64,000 bases of DNA. It comes from Thamnaconus septentrionalis. Taxonomy: Eukaryota > Chordata > Actinopteri > Tetraodontiformes > Monacanthidae. Below, one piece after another: positions 1-9,710 of this stretch. Each line of letters starts with the position of its first letter. Position 1 is the first letter of the stretch. Below the pieces are notes generated by a model that had not been told where the DNA came from, did not search any database, and saw only the letters and a program-made list of their open reading frames with translations. The stretch covers positions 18,974,773-19,038,772 of the forward strand of contig CM020510.1 in the NCBI GenBank assembly GCA_009823395.1, read 5' to 3'. Both the position numbers and the translations under genes were made by a program.

Positions 1-90
1 AGGTGGAATTCTTGACTGTGTGTCAGCGACGCAAAACCCTGTTTTGTTTTTTGTTTTTACTGGTGGACATTTCAAAAGTCATTTAAGCAG

Positions 91-366
91 AGATGATTGG
101 GGTTTTGAGTCATTTGAGTCACTGAGTGACTCACCCAGAGTGTGCAGAAATCCGTATGCACGCACCAGGTCCCTCCGCTACTTGAGCAACTAACTCATTT
201 TGTGAGTGAAGGCCGAGCTACTGCGAGCAGTTGAATGATTCATTTGTTCCCAGCTCAGCCATTAGGGAGGAGTAGAGAAAGTTTAGTTGAATACCATAAA
301 CTTGTATTATAAGTATTATGATATATTTCTACAAATGCAGTTAGATTAGCATTCACGCGATAGCGA
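91..366. repeat. Dispersed GAGTCA-rich repeat, copy A
   Basis: This segment aligns by eye with a second copy at 59296-59637. Shared blocks include a run reading TCATTTTGTGAGTG, then a GGCC(G/A)AGC(T/A)ACTG(C/T)GAGCA block, and at the right end ACAAATGCAG(T/C)TAGA(T/A)TAGCA. The left part carries several GAGTCA/TGACTCA words, including an imperfect palindrome at 115-133 (8-bp arms, 3-bp centre). A third, shorter relative lies at 56873-57093. It looks like an old interspersed repeat with no recognisable terminal repeats or target duplication. Its class is unknown to me. Confidence 0.6.
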
Positions 367-910
367 CACGTCCAGCCTCTTCTTTTTCTTGTATTCACCA
401 GCGAACAAATTCATGGAGGCAGGGAATCGCCACTCAAGAGTCAGGAGCATGACTCGTAGGTTTGGGACGATTCGTTCGGGGCCTGGTCCAGACATCACAA
501 GTGCGACGCAGGTCATTGAAGCGCGGCATTCAGCCAGATGCCGCAGCGTAACAGATGTCGGGATATCTAGGAGCGTGATTGCCTCACCTCTCTGTGCCGC
601 GCTCCCCCCCTGCGAGCCACCCGAGGCCGTAATGACTGCGGCCCCGAAGTGCAAAGACATTCCGCAGATGCACTCGCCGCCGAGACATTAGATCGGCGTT
701 TCAATATGTGCAGTGCTCCGCGGGATTGTTCTAATATTCGCTAAGAAGTTTGGCCCCGAGGGGGACGAGCCGCCGTGAAAGCAGGTGAGATAGCTGACAA
801 CGGTCTGCCAGATTTGCCTTCGTCTGCCCTCAGATGAATTTTGCATCGCCTTAAAAAGTGTCTGGGTTCCCCACCGGCGCAGGCGAGGGATCGGATTCGA
901 CACTGGGTGC
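367..910. other. CpG-rich unassigned noncoding block
   Basis: Relatively CpG-rich sequence with overlapping open frames of about 100 codons on both strands. I read these as chance consequences of high GC. Neither translation resembles a known domain, and neither has obvious splice or codon-periodic character. It may be a conserved noncoding element or a remote promoter fragment, but nothing in it decides this. Confidence 0.3.
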
Positions 911-1335
911 TGGCTCAGTCAGGTTGGTAATGAGCGGATTGCTCATCCTTTAGCAGATTGTTTGTCCTTCAGCATCACTGCAAGGTGCTCATTCACGCTC
1001 GCCTTTGAAGCAAAACCTGCAATAACACTCTCGCAGGCGGGGGATTCTAGGAGAGGCAACGTTCTTTTTTAATGAACGGCAGCCTCAACAGGATTTCATT
1101 CAGTCTCGATGCTTATTGACACTTACTGATACTACTCTGTATCACTGGGGATAGAAAAGAAAGGACACATTAAATTAGGTTTAGCAATGTTTTTTCAATG
1201 GATAAAAGGTACTTAACATTGGCTGATTAGCTGTAGCTCGACGATCACCTCAATACTGGCTTCCAAACACGCTTAAATAAAAGAAGCTGCCTCTTGTTCC
1301 CTCAATCCGAGACAGCAAATGGAGGCAGAAAATGC
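911..1335. other. Anonymous noncoding sequence
   Basis: No repeat family, coding exon or distinctive motif recognised. Confidence 0.4.
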
Positions 1336-1600
1336 CCCAAAATTGCAAGCAGCGTTGCAATCCACACCCACCAACACCCGCCGATGCCTGCGACGCATCC
1401 CGACACCTGCCAACCCCTCACGCTACCATCCCCCCTCAGAATCATGCAAGCCTCTGCCGACCCCTGCCATTCCCTGACGGCGCCCCCCCCAACACCCGCC
1501 TAGGTCCCCGACAAATGCCGACGACTCCCGACGCCTGCCATCCACTCCTGTTGCCCACTCCGACGCCTTCTGACCCCTTCAGATGCCTGCGACTTTGATT
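1336..1600. repeat. C-rich degenerate tandem tract
   Basis: Strongly strand-asymmetric, C-rich DNA in which variants of CCGACGCCTGCCA recur at irregular spacing, as in CCGATGCCTGCGA, CCGACACCTGCCA, CCGACCCCTGCCA and CCGACGCCTGCCA. The lack of G-poor stop codons keeps several frames open, so the open frames here are artefacts of composition. It resembles a decayed minisatellite. The following 1600-1700 bases may belong to the same interspersed unit. Confidence 0.5.
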
Positions 1601-3474
1601 GACCCTGCCTGTAGGTGGAGCTATGGAGCACCTAGAGTTGTCACTTTTGCATTTAAAACAATTGTTCATCGGTCCTGATGTGCTTGACGAATTTCGTCAA
1701 TTTTCGTCAACAAAGGTTAAAGGGGTCAAAATGGGGGTCAAATGTGAGCAGAAATTCAGTCATGACATCATCATTGGATCATCAAATTATTTTAATTGGA
1801 CACTTTATTTTGATGTGAGGGGGAAACCTACTTGACTAAATTGGTGATCTTGCTACGAAGTAAGCGTCAGTATCTTTTTCGTGACTCTAGCCCCTCCCCT
1901 TTTGGAAACAATATTTATTATTAAAGAATTATTAAAGAAACAAAACAAAACAAGGTGATCGCGCCAAAAACCGCAAAAAAAAAACTATTTTTAAAACTAT
2001 GTTTTATATAAGTACAGTAACTACAGGATTTCCATTTTATTATTTTTCAGTTTTTGTAATGCGGTTTATATTACAGCTGATGAACACAGTGGAGAAAATA
2101 AGGCAGCACGTTCACGGCCATTAGGCTTCGACTTTAAAAATTGGAATTGATGACTGATGCAGTGTGTCGTCAATTAACAAGTAGAGGCTCATTTTTCTGA
2201 AGATGAGCGCCGGCACGGCTCGACGAGGCGGAGATGATGTGAATTATCTTCTGCAAACTACCTCCCCTGCGCTGACGTGGGAATGTCGCTAACATCGCTA
2301 CTTGCTTCGCTAAAACACATTCCTGCAGCTACGGTTCAGCCTGTCTTGCATTGACATGCATGCGTTCGGCTTTCAAGCCATGGCCTGGACAGACTCGTAC
2401 ATTAAAGGTGCTTTGAAAGGCAACGACGCCGCCGCCTAGAAGTTACCGTTGGAGTAGTGTGTTGTTTGATACGCTGAGACGTCTGAACCAGATTGAGATT
2501 GATTTCCATTGTTGGCGATGTGAAAGGCTGGCGTATTGTCTCTTTGAGACAAGCACATCTTGGAAGGGACTTACTACTCAAACACCCCTTTTAAAGTGCT
2601 CTCTAAATGTGATGAATCTGGGCGGAGGGGGGAGGAGAAAATAAAGAAGGAGTCTGATATATTCAGCTGCAGCTGCAATTTTCTCCACTTGGATGAAAGA
2701 CACTCGCAGGATGTTTTTTTTTTTCTTCCAGGCAGCTCAGTGATTTTCATATTGACTCAAATTGAGCCAAGATTGCATCTTGGTTTCCCTGCTCGGCAAA
2801 CCTTTGCTTGGATTGATCATTTCCCATTCTGACAATGACACTCGCGCAGATGTTTTCGAAACACACGGCTGCTTTCCTTGGAAGCCCCCCCTCCTCCTCT
2901 CGCCCAAGGTTTTACGTGACTGTTTAGTGGCGCTTTTAGGGTCCAGGTGACAGTTAAATTTGTTGGCTTTGGCAGGCAGTGCAGTGATCTGCCCCCCTTT
3001 TTATAGAACACCTATTGGTTTTTGCCCTAGTAACTTGTAGCACATTTTTTCTATTAAATTGGTATTTTATTGTATAATATTGGTAGTGAGGCTTGCATAT
3101 TCTGTTTTGTAGTGTATTGATAAAAATATACTATCAAACTCCCCAATAAACTCCCACAAAGGGAAACGTTTACACCAGTTGTGTGAAAGCAAAGTGAAAA
3201 TGGCATTCGAGAAGAGAAGAATCCGCCTGCCTTGGTCGAGATTTTCCAGGATTACCATCTGCTTAAAATGCTCGACTACTTTTCACACCCCGTGCCGATG
3301 GAGACTCCAATCGAAAATGCCAACTGCTCATCGAGAGCAATTCTGTTTACGCTAACATGCCGATGGCGAGGATTTGAAATGGAGGATTCAGAAATTTGCT
3401 CTAACTCTACTACACCGCCGGAAAATTGTTCATTATGTCAATTGCAGACTGATTTAGTAATTTAAAAAAAAGAC
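1601..3474. other. Anonymous noncoding sequence
   Basis: Contains homopolymer A and T tracts and AT-rich stretches. The 2200-2450 part is CpG-containing and more complex. No exon or recognisable transposon was found. Short open frames on both strands are unrelated to known proteins. Confidence 0.4.
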
Positions 3475-4040
3475 CGAGATCTGATCATGGAAGACCATCA
3501 GTGTCTTGTCCACATTGAAAGTGTTCAGTCTGCGTAGAAAATGAAGTCTCTGCAGGCCACTTTTGACGTGTTGAGGTCATGATTCAAGTTTTTTTTTATC
3601 AATAACCATGCCCAGGCATTTATAGTGTTCCACTAACTCCACATGTGAGCCCTAAATGATGGTTGGGAGGATAGAGGGAGAGTTTTCCCTAACGTCAATG
3701 GCCATGTCTTTAGTTTTCTTGAATATATAGCTTCAGAAAGTGGTTGTTGCAGCACTCTACAAAGGTCTTCCAAGACTTGACCAGGATCGACCTCTTCCTC
3801 CTGGAGCAGGCTGATGAAGACGGTATCATCCGCAAATTTCAGTTGCTAATCAAGATACACAACCCCATTTGTCTGAAAAACCAAGCAAGTAGCTATTGAA
3901 CTGTCTAAGGGGTCACTGTGTTACTCTGCCCAGTGGTTTGCTTTATGTCGTAGCGTGTGGTGAATGCATAGGTCACAACTTTTTGGAGATGTTGGAGTGT
4001 GTCTTCAACGAGTTTTGAGGGAGGGATTCCTGAACCACTC
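3475..4040 (-). pseudogene. Decayed LINE reverse transcriptase fragment
   Basis: Reading the minus strand, positions 3836-3822 encode F-A-D-D-T, the catalytic box of reverse transcriptase. It is preceded by L-K and followed by a V-F-I-S-L-L-Q stretch, typical of non-LTR retrotransposon ORF2. Further down the same strand, 3567-3484 translate to a segment with L-Q-R-L-H-F-L-R-R-L-N-T-F and a V-D-K-T-L motif, matching the region after the palm and thumb in teleost L2-like elements. Between these lie remnants of the D-F-R-E and Y-K-L-G type motifs in shifting frames. Frameshifts and stops throughout make it non-functional. Both ends are truncated, and no tail or target duplication was identified. 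Confidence 0.75.
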
Positions 4041-5725
4041 ACCTCCATTTGGTTCACTGACTGAGCTGCTACCCCTATTTTAAAACAACAGGCCCTGATA
4101 ATTGAAGAGAATGTACCTACTTACAGGACTGCAGGGATTATTTGCCAAAATGTTGCACGACCCCTTTAACCATTAGGCCTGCAAGCAGTTTCTACATGAC
4201 CTCTTTCATGCACAAAAAAACTTCTTGAATAAACAGCTTCCCTGCCAGGTGTTGCAGTGATCTGTGCGAGTTTGTTCCTTTATGTTTTCCACTCAGCGTT
4301 CGCAAGTATTGTGACAAACCGACTTAACCCTGGTTTTTGCTTTTCCATTGCGACGAGCTTACAAAATGAGTTCTTCCCATGATCCAGGATACCGCCAGCT
4401 GTTCACAACGAGCCTGCTGAATAATGGTTATTTAGCCTGCTCACGCAGAGAATCTGCTCACAGCCGCTGTTAGAACGCAGACTTTCGTGTTGACGTGCCT
4501 TCAGGAGACTCACTTCCACGGCAAAGACACAGAAGGAAAAACATTTGCTGACAAATAGTTTTTTTCCCCACCAAACAACCTTACAATCAAAAAACTTTTA
4601 GAACAAAATCCTGAATCAGCTCTGCTGTTGAATAAACATAAAAAGTGAATGTGGTAACAGAAAAAAAGTGCATGAACTTAGGGATTGTCGCAGCAAATCA
4701 GGCTTCCTTCATCTGTGAAAGTAAATCGGAAATGATTCTAGACGTCATCATTCTCGAGTCCAAGCAGGCGGATCAGATATTCCCTGGCACTGCACACAGT
4801 CTGCGTCACTGCAAAATGCATTTTAATGACACAACGACGCATTATCATTAATCTTCTGAGTTCTTCCTTTTTCTCCTGAGTTTACAGTGTTCACCTCAGT
4901 TTGGAATTCAATTGTTACCGTATCCTGGATAATTATATGAAACAAATTGGAATGGACCCCTGCAAGTTGTTTTTTTTGCAGTCAAAAAAAAAAAAAAAAC
5001 TGTTGGTGTGATCTTTTTTTTGTCACTCCTACAGCCTGACTTTGCTTAACTTGAGTGTCTGAACACACCGCGAAGGGAATGAATCCGCCTTCAGTCCTCG
5101 GCGCCTTAAAGAAATGTTATACCATCAGTGCAAATCTATAATGCGAAAAGCTCCCGTTCTTAAATCTCAACAGAGGCAAAGACAACTGTAGAAGTGAGTG
5201 AGAGTTTGGAGTGTACCAGAGGGACTACCATCAATACTTTTTTCCCAAAGTCATTTGAAATATGTATTTTTTTTTACAGACCTAAGAAGCAAAGTAACAG
5301 GAAAGTCTCCCAAAACTATCACTGTCACTTTTTTCCCGTGATGAATCAGATGCATAGACTCACTCGCCTTTTTATTTGGTACACCTTCTTTTTGTCTGGT
5401 ATTTAATAAAGTGGCAGAAGAGTGTAAACAACACAATACAGATGATTTTCTTTAGGCCCTGGATGTGATCCGTGGTTACTTGACTGCCACCATTTTCCAC
5501 CACACAACCGCCCTCACTGGATATTTCCTCTTATTTGGACCATTCTCTGGAAACCCAGAGGTGATTGTGCCAGTGTGTAAATCCCTGTAGATCAGCAGTG
5601 TGAAATACTCAGACCAGCCTGTCTGGCACCAACAACCAGGCCACCTTCAAAGTGACTTCAATGCTCTTCCTTCTGTACGAAAGAGGATTAGGATGAGAAA
5701 AAAAAAAAATATTACAGGAAGGAAA
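4041..5725. other. Anonymous noncoding sequence
   Basis: AT-rich DNA with long A and T runs near 4970-5020 and 5265. No exon or repeat family recognised. Confidence 0.4.
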
Positions 5726-5729
5726 TTTT

Positions 5730-6062
5730 TATTTAAGTTTTCATTTTGAGTTTTAAGTCAAAATTTCGTGACGAAAGTCAACGTTAAAAAATTTTGTGAA
5801 TAAAGTGGATAGTGGATTAGCCCAGTTACCCACAGTTAAAAGTAAACTGCCGAAAACAGGTGTATCCCACAAGGTTCACCCACCCACAGTAATAGTAATT
5901 GTTACAAACATATAATAGTTGACATTAATTGCAAAATTTTGATTTTTTTTTTTTGATGAAATTTTGTCTTTTTTACGTCAACTTTATTCTTGAAATTTCA
6001 ATTTTTAATCTTGAAATTTCAACTTTATAGTCAAATTTGAAACTTGAAAATAAAATTCTATC
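5730..6062. repeat. AT-rich degenerate repeat
   Basis: Variants of CTTGAAATTTCAA and TCAACTTTATT recur several times in 5940-6060, with related but more diverged words in 5740-5810. This is the kind of low-complexity 'AAATTTC / CTTTATT' repeat common in fish introns. The central part (5815-5930) is ordinary sequence. Confidence 0.5.
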
Positions 6063-6615
6063 TTAATTATTTTCTCTTCTTGTGACCTTAATCCTCCTTT
6101 CAGTTATCCTTTTGAGTTGTTGCCATTTGACTGGCTGATTAACTGTATTTATTGTCGAACGGTTGAACATGGTACCTAATAAAGAGCTGAGTGTAGACAA
6201 CACTGTCAGCCCGCACATGGCAATATGAATGAAATATATGCCTGATAATGTGCATGTATGCAAAAAATATTATACAGCTTTTTTTTAAAAGCAACGTGTA
6301 TATCTGAATTTGCCACTTATTTAGAGGGCTGCAGTTGTCGCAAGCGTTCTATGAGCTTCAGTCAAGGCTGTGGTACACGGTGTGAATCCATTCAGAATGA
6401 GATCAGTTTTAAACCTAATTACTTTGAAGCATAAGCCATGGTTGGGTCCAGGGACCAGGCAGGCACCTTTTTTTTTTTTCATTAAAAGAAACAAAAGGTC
6501 TTACCAGAAGACTTATTTAGATCCCCACCTTTTTTTTTTTTTTTATTCGACCGCAAAGAAAGACCCAATTATCAAGCCAGGGAATGAACAGTGCCACATC
6601 CTGAGACGGGGGGGC
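6063..6615. other. Anonymous noncoding sequence
   Basis: Contains T runs at about 6469 and 6530. Nothing else recognised. Confidence 0.35.
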
Positions 6616-7135
6616 TAAGCGCTCGGCGTTGGAAGCTGTGAGGAGGTGTTGAAACAAGCCTTAGAAAGTAGAGACGGAGAACTGCAGTGTGTAGGTGGCA
6701 CCCACACAAGTCCGCTTGGCTGAGCCGGTCCTGCATTAGCAGCGAGGCAGGGGCCTGTTTGTCTGAATTCTCCAAGGAAGGGACAGATCAAAGCCGGGGC
6801 AAGGGGCCACGGTACAGCTTACAGACTTTTTTTTTCTTTCTCCAAGGCAGCAGCAGCAGCAGCAGCAGCTCACATGTACATATATGCTTGCAAAAACAAA
6901 GAGGGAGAGAGAGAGAAAAAAAGAGAGCGAGTGCCCTCGCTCCCTTGCCTTCTATTGATTGCTTTCCACATCCCTCCTCTTCTCCTCCAGTTTCAGTTTC
7001 CCCACAATAAAGGGCTGTCTTCGCTGGCAAAAGCGTTTAGCATTTGGAAAAAGTCAACAGCAGCCTGCAGCCAAAGGCTGCACACAGCAACAAACGCTTT
7101 ACTGGGGCTTTTGCGAGGCATGTTTGTATGAATAA
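6616..7135. other. Purine/CAG-bearing block, possible untranslated exon
   Basis: More complex and GC-richer than its surroundings. It holds a (CAG)7 run at 6848-6868, a GAGA-rich stretch at 6900-6930 and a CT-rich stretch at 6970-6990. The open frames are kept open by the simple repeats, giving poly-serine in one frame, so they are not good coding evidence. A 5'UTR or promoter-proximal segment would look like this, but there is no decisive signal. Confidence 0.25.
6848..6868. repeat. (CAG)7 microsatellite
   Basis: Seven uninterrupted CAG units followed directly by CTCACATG. Confidence 0.9.
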
Positions 7136-8139
7136 TAGTGCGTTGTTGTTGTTTTTTTTTGAGAATTTGTGGTTCTGTATTTTCACTGCCAAACTACAAT
7201 GTTTTATTTCATTCTGAGAGGAAGAAAATAATTGTGCAGACACCACGGTTGTAGTCGTGGTAGAATCGCCCCCAAATGCAAGTCAATAAACGCATTACAG
7301 CCGCTTTTGAGGATGCTAGTTGTGTGTATTTCATGGTACAGTAATTTGGTAGTCAGCCTGCGTTTTGGTTGACTGTGTTGTCCTGACAGCTGCTGGATGC
7401 ATCGATGTGGAATTTCCCTCACAAGGCGGCGGTGCTTGGAGATTAGTTCAAAAACACACTGGCGTAACCCTGGATGTGTTTCTCTTCGTCCTGTGACAGG
7501 GTGACAATTTCAAAATCCAGCGTACGAGCCACTTTGTGTTGTCACGAGCAGCACTGAAATCATCTGGACAATTTCGGGAGCCACCCACCCCGCCTGCCAC
7601 ACAGAGCGTCGCCCGTTCCAGCAGCAGAAAAATCAGCTGCACATGCGAGGAAATAGTTCGTTTTTAAATGCAAAAATGCAGCTGCTCTCATATCGTGTCA
7701 ACATTTGACACGATATACAACAAACTTCTGAAAATTCGCTTTTAAAAAAAAACGAAAAAGTAAAAAAACGCGACTGCACAGAGTTTCCAAACAGACTAAA
7801 CAAGAGACTTAGAATCACAGGAAGTTGTTTGTAATTTTATTGTTTGCATTTCAGTCAGGCAACCCGCATTTGAAATGTTTATCGCAGCAGCAGATACATG
7901 CTACGTGTTTGTCCCCGCCTCATCACCATCCGCAGCGGGTTAGCAATAGAGATTACGAGGAGCGACGAGGAAAAAAAACACTCATGGCAACCCCCGCAGA
8001 GCCTGCAGGTGGATGCAGGGGGGTGGGGCTGAACTAGCGGATGTAGTACTGATGCTGGGCAGAGGGGGAGTTGCGGGATTGGGAACAGGGTGACAAATTA
8101 AGGACGCGTTTGACAGGTGGTAGTGGAGAATCCAGTGCA
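7136..8139. other. Anonymous noncoding sequence
   Basis: Contains a perfect 12-bp inverted repeat listed separately at 7690-7716. No exon recognised. Confidence 0.4.
7690..7716. other. Perfect 12-bp inverted repeat, 3-nt loop
   Basis: ATATCGTGTCAA at 7690-7701 is followed by CAT and the exact reverse complement at 7705-7716. The core TGTCAA/TTGACA halves resemble TALE-homeodomain (TGACA-type) half-sites facing each other. Confidence 0.7.
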
Positions 8140-8375
8140 GAGCTGGACTGGGACCGAAAAACGGGGGTGGACTGGGGTGGGGGTAGTGCCCCCTGCAGTG
8201 AGGGCCTGTTGTAGCTCCGCCCCCGAGCCCGTTTCTTAAAAACTGTTGTGGCTGCGGCCTTATTTATTTTATTTTTTTTATAACCCGGCCGGCCCAAAAA
8301 TGTGCATCGACCCGGGTACGCCCAGCCCACCGGCCCAACAGCCCACCGTGGAAATCCCGCCCTAGCTGCAGAGTG
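8140..8375. repeat. Probable interspersed element with GGCCC-rich end
   Basis: The left end reads GCTGGACTGGGACC. The right end has repeated GCCCACCGGCCCAACAGCCC-type words, a combination I associate with a widespread fish transposon-derived repeat. A possible short duplication, TGCAGAG, sits just outside each end. Terminal inverted repeats are not convincing, so the class is left open. Confidence 0.4.
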
Positions 8376-8710
8376 TCAGTGTGTATCAGCCCAGCTTGAG
8401 TTGACTGCCTGAACCTGGATCTATTGCAAATTTCTTCTCCAGCACGCTCTCCCTTGGTATCGTGAACAGCTGGATTGTTTCAACCGCTCATGACTTTTAA
8501 AACAATTATGTTTTTTTTTGTTTTGTTTTGTTGTGCTATTGTCAAGGGCGTCAAATTGTAAGATCTCTTTGCATAATTGCTGCGCAGTAAATTACAAACT
8601 GCTGGGCCGAGAAGAATGGGCTATTGATTATGGGAAATATCTCCGTATCCCTCAATGGCAATTTGTGCTTTTATCGCAGAGGCATTCACTGCACTGTTAT
8701 CATCTGTGTG

Positions 8711-8713
<3 letters not shown>
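8376..8713. other. Anonymous noncoding sequence
   Basis: Nothing recognised. Confidence 0.35.

Positions 8714-8762
<49 letters not shown>
8714..8762. repeat. (GT)n microsatellite
   Basis: An uninterrupted run of about 24 GT units. Confidence 0.95.
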
Positions 8763-8763
<1 letters not shown>

Positions 8764-9395
8764 ACAAAGCTCGAAAAAGCGACACTGAGTTTGGTAGCCG
8801 ACGCCGTATTTTTAATTATGTGCGCGCACGCGTTGGTGTTGACGCTCACACACAAGTGTCACGAGTAATGAGGCAGTGTGCCTCTTCATAAGCCCACCCC
8901 CCCTCCGTGCCTTGTCATCTCTCCCAAACCCTGACAGATAATAAGCTGACAGGTGGTGGCAAAACATGTCACATCCCATGATTAATATCTTTGTTTTTCA
9001 TGTTTCTTGTTCTGTCCGTCGAGCCTTTCAACAGGCCGTCTCCTCGCGTGAGGCCACTTTGTGTCTCTCTGTGTGTGTGAGACGTGTGAGGTTCATGTGC
9101 GGGCACTGGGCCCATCATTTAGGCGCGCCGTAAGGGTCCTCAAAACGCTCGCTGTGGGCATGCGATCGCTGGGCTGCAATCTGACCAGAAGAGCGAACGT
9201 GTGTTCGCTCCTGTCGATAAAACCGCTCCGTGAAATGAGGCTCCGCTCCAGGGTCGGACACACTGACATTTAAATCTGTCACAAAGGAAAACAACAATTT
9301 ACGACACTGCAATTTGCAGCTCAGTCACAACAAATGCATGCCCAAAACTCCTATTGAAAATATCATCGTTTCTACATATAAGAGTATATATATAT
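8763..9395. other. Anonymous noncoding sequence
   Basis: Includes a moderately CpG-rich stretch at 9100-9260. No exon or transposon recognised. Confidence 0.35.
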
Positions 9396-9403
9396 GTATA
9401 TAT

Positions 9404-9633
9404 TAGGGCTGTCGAAGTTAACGCGTCAATAATGCGTTAACTAACTCAAACTCTTTAATGGCACTATTTTTTTTAACGTGCAATTAACGCCTGGTTTACA
9501 CCTGCCGCGGAAGCTGTTAACCATTGTTAACTGATGGTGTCGTTCACGGCAAAGTTGCTATTAATCGCGAGTTAACTCAGGACACAATGCGATTAATCGC
9601 GTTTAAAAAAATTTTAATCGACTGACAGCCCTA
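9404..9633. mobile_element. hAT-type miniature inverted-repeat transposon
   Basis: A 230-bp element bounded by TAGGGCTGTC at the left and its exact inverse GACAGCCCTA at the right. It is flanked by 8-bp target duplications GTATATAT (9396-9403) and GCATATAT (9634-9641), which differ at one base. An 8-bp duplication and TAGGG-type termini fit the hAT superfamily. The interior is rich in TTAACGCG and GATTAATCGCG words and has no coding capacity, so this is a non-autonomous copy. It inserted into a TA-rich microsatellite right next to a LINE-tail fragment. Confidence 0.85.
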
Positions 9634-9641
9634 GCATATAT

Positions 9642-9710
9642 CTATCACAGCTGTCATAGGGCGAAGGCAGGGGTGACACCCTGGACAAGCCACCAGTTCA
9701 TCACAGGGCC
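9642..9710 (-). mobile_element. Fragment of L2-like LINE/SINE 3' region
   Basis: Nearly identical over about 68 bp to the unit at 37458-37594, sharing the CAGCTGTC(A/T)TAGGGCGAAGG and ACCCTGGACAAG words. It ends at the same GGGCC boundary as that copy. The 3'-terminal part with the tetranucleotide tail is missing on the left, where the hAT element and its target duplication abut. Confidence 0.75.

Noticed and set aside
346..691. Opposing open frames of about 100 codons
   Set aside because: They overlap each other on opposite strands in GC-rich DNA. Neither has domain similarity nor splice context.
6687..7010. Poly-serine-containing open frame
   Set aside because: Created by the CAG run, GAGA and CT-rich stretches, with no recognisable protein around the repeat.
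8140..8375. Assignment as a hAT element with target duplication TGCAGAG
   Set aside because: Terminal inverted repeats are not convincing and the duplication is only 7 bp, so it is kept only as an unclassified repeat.
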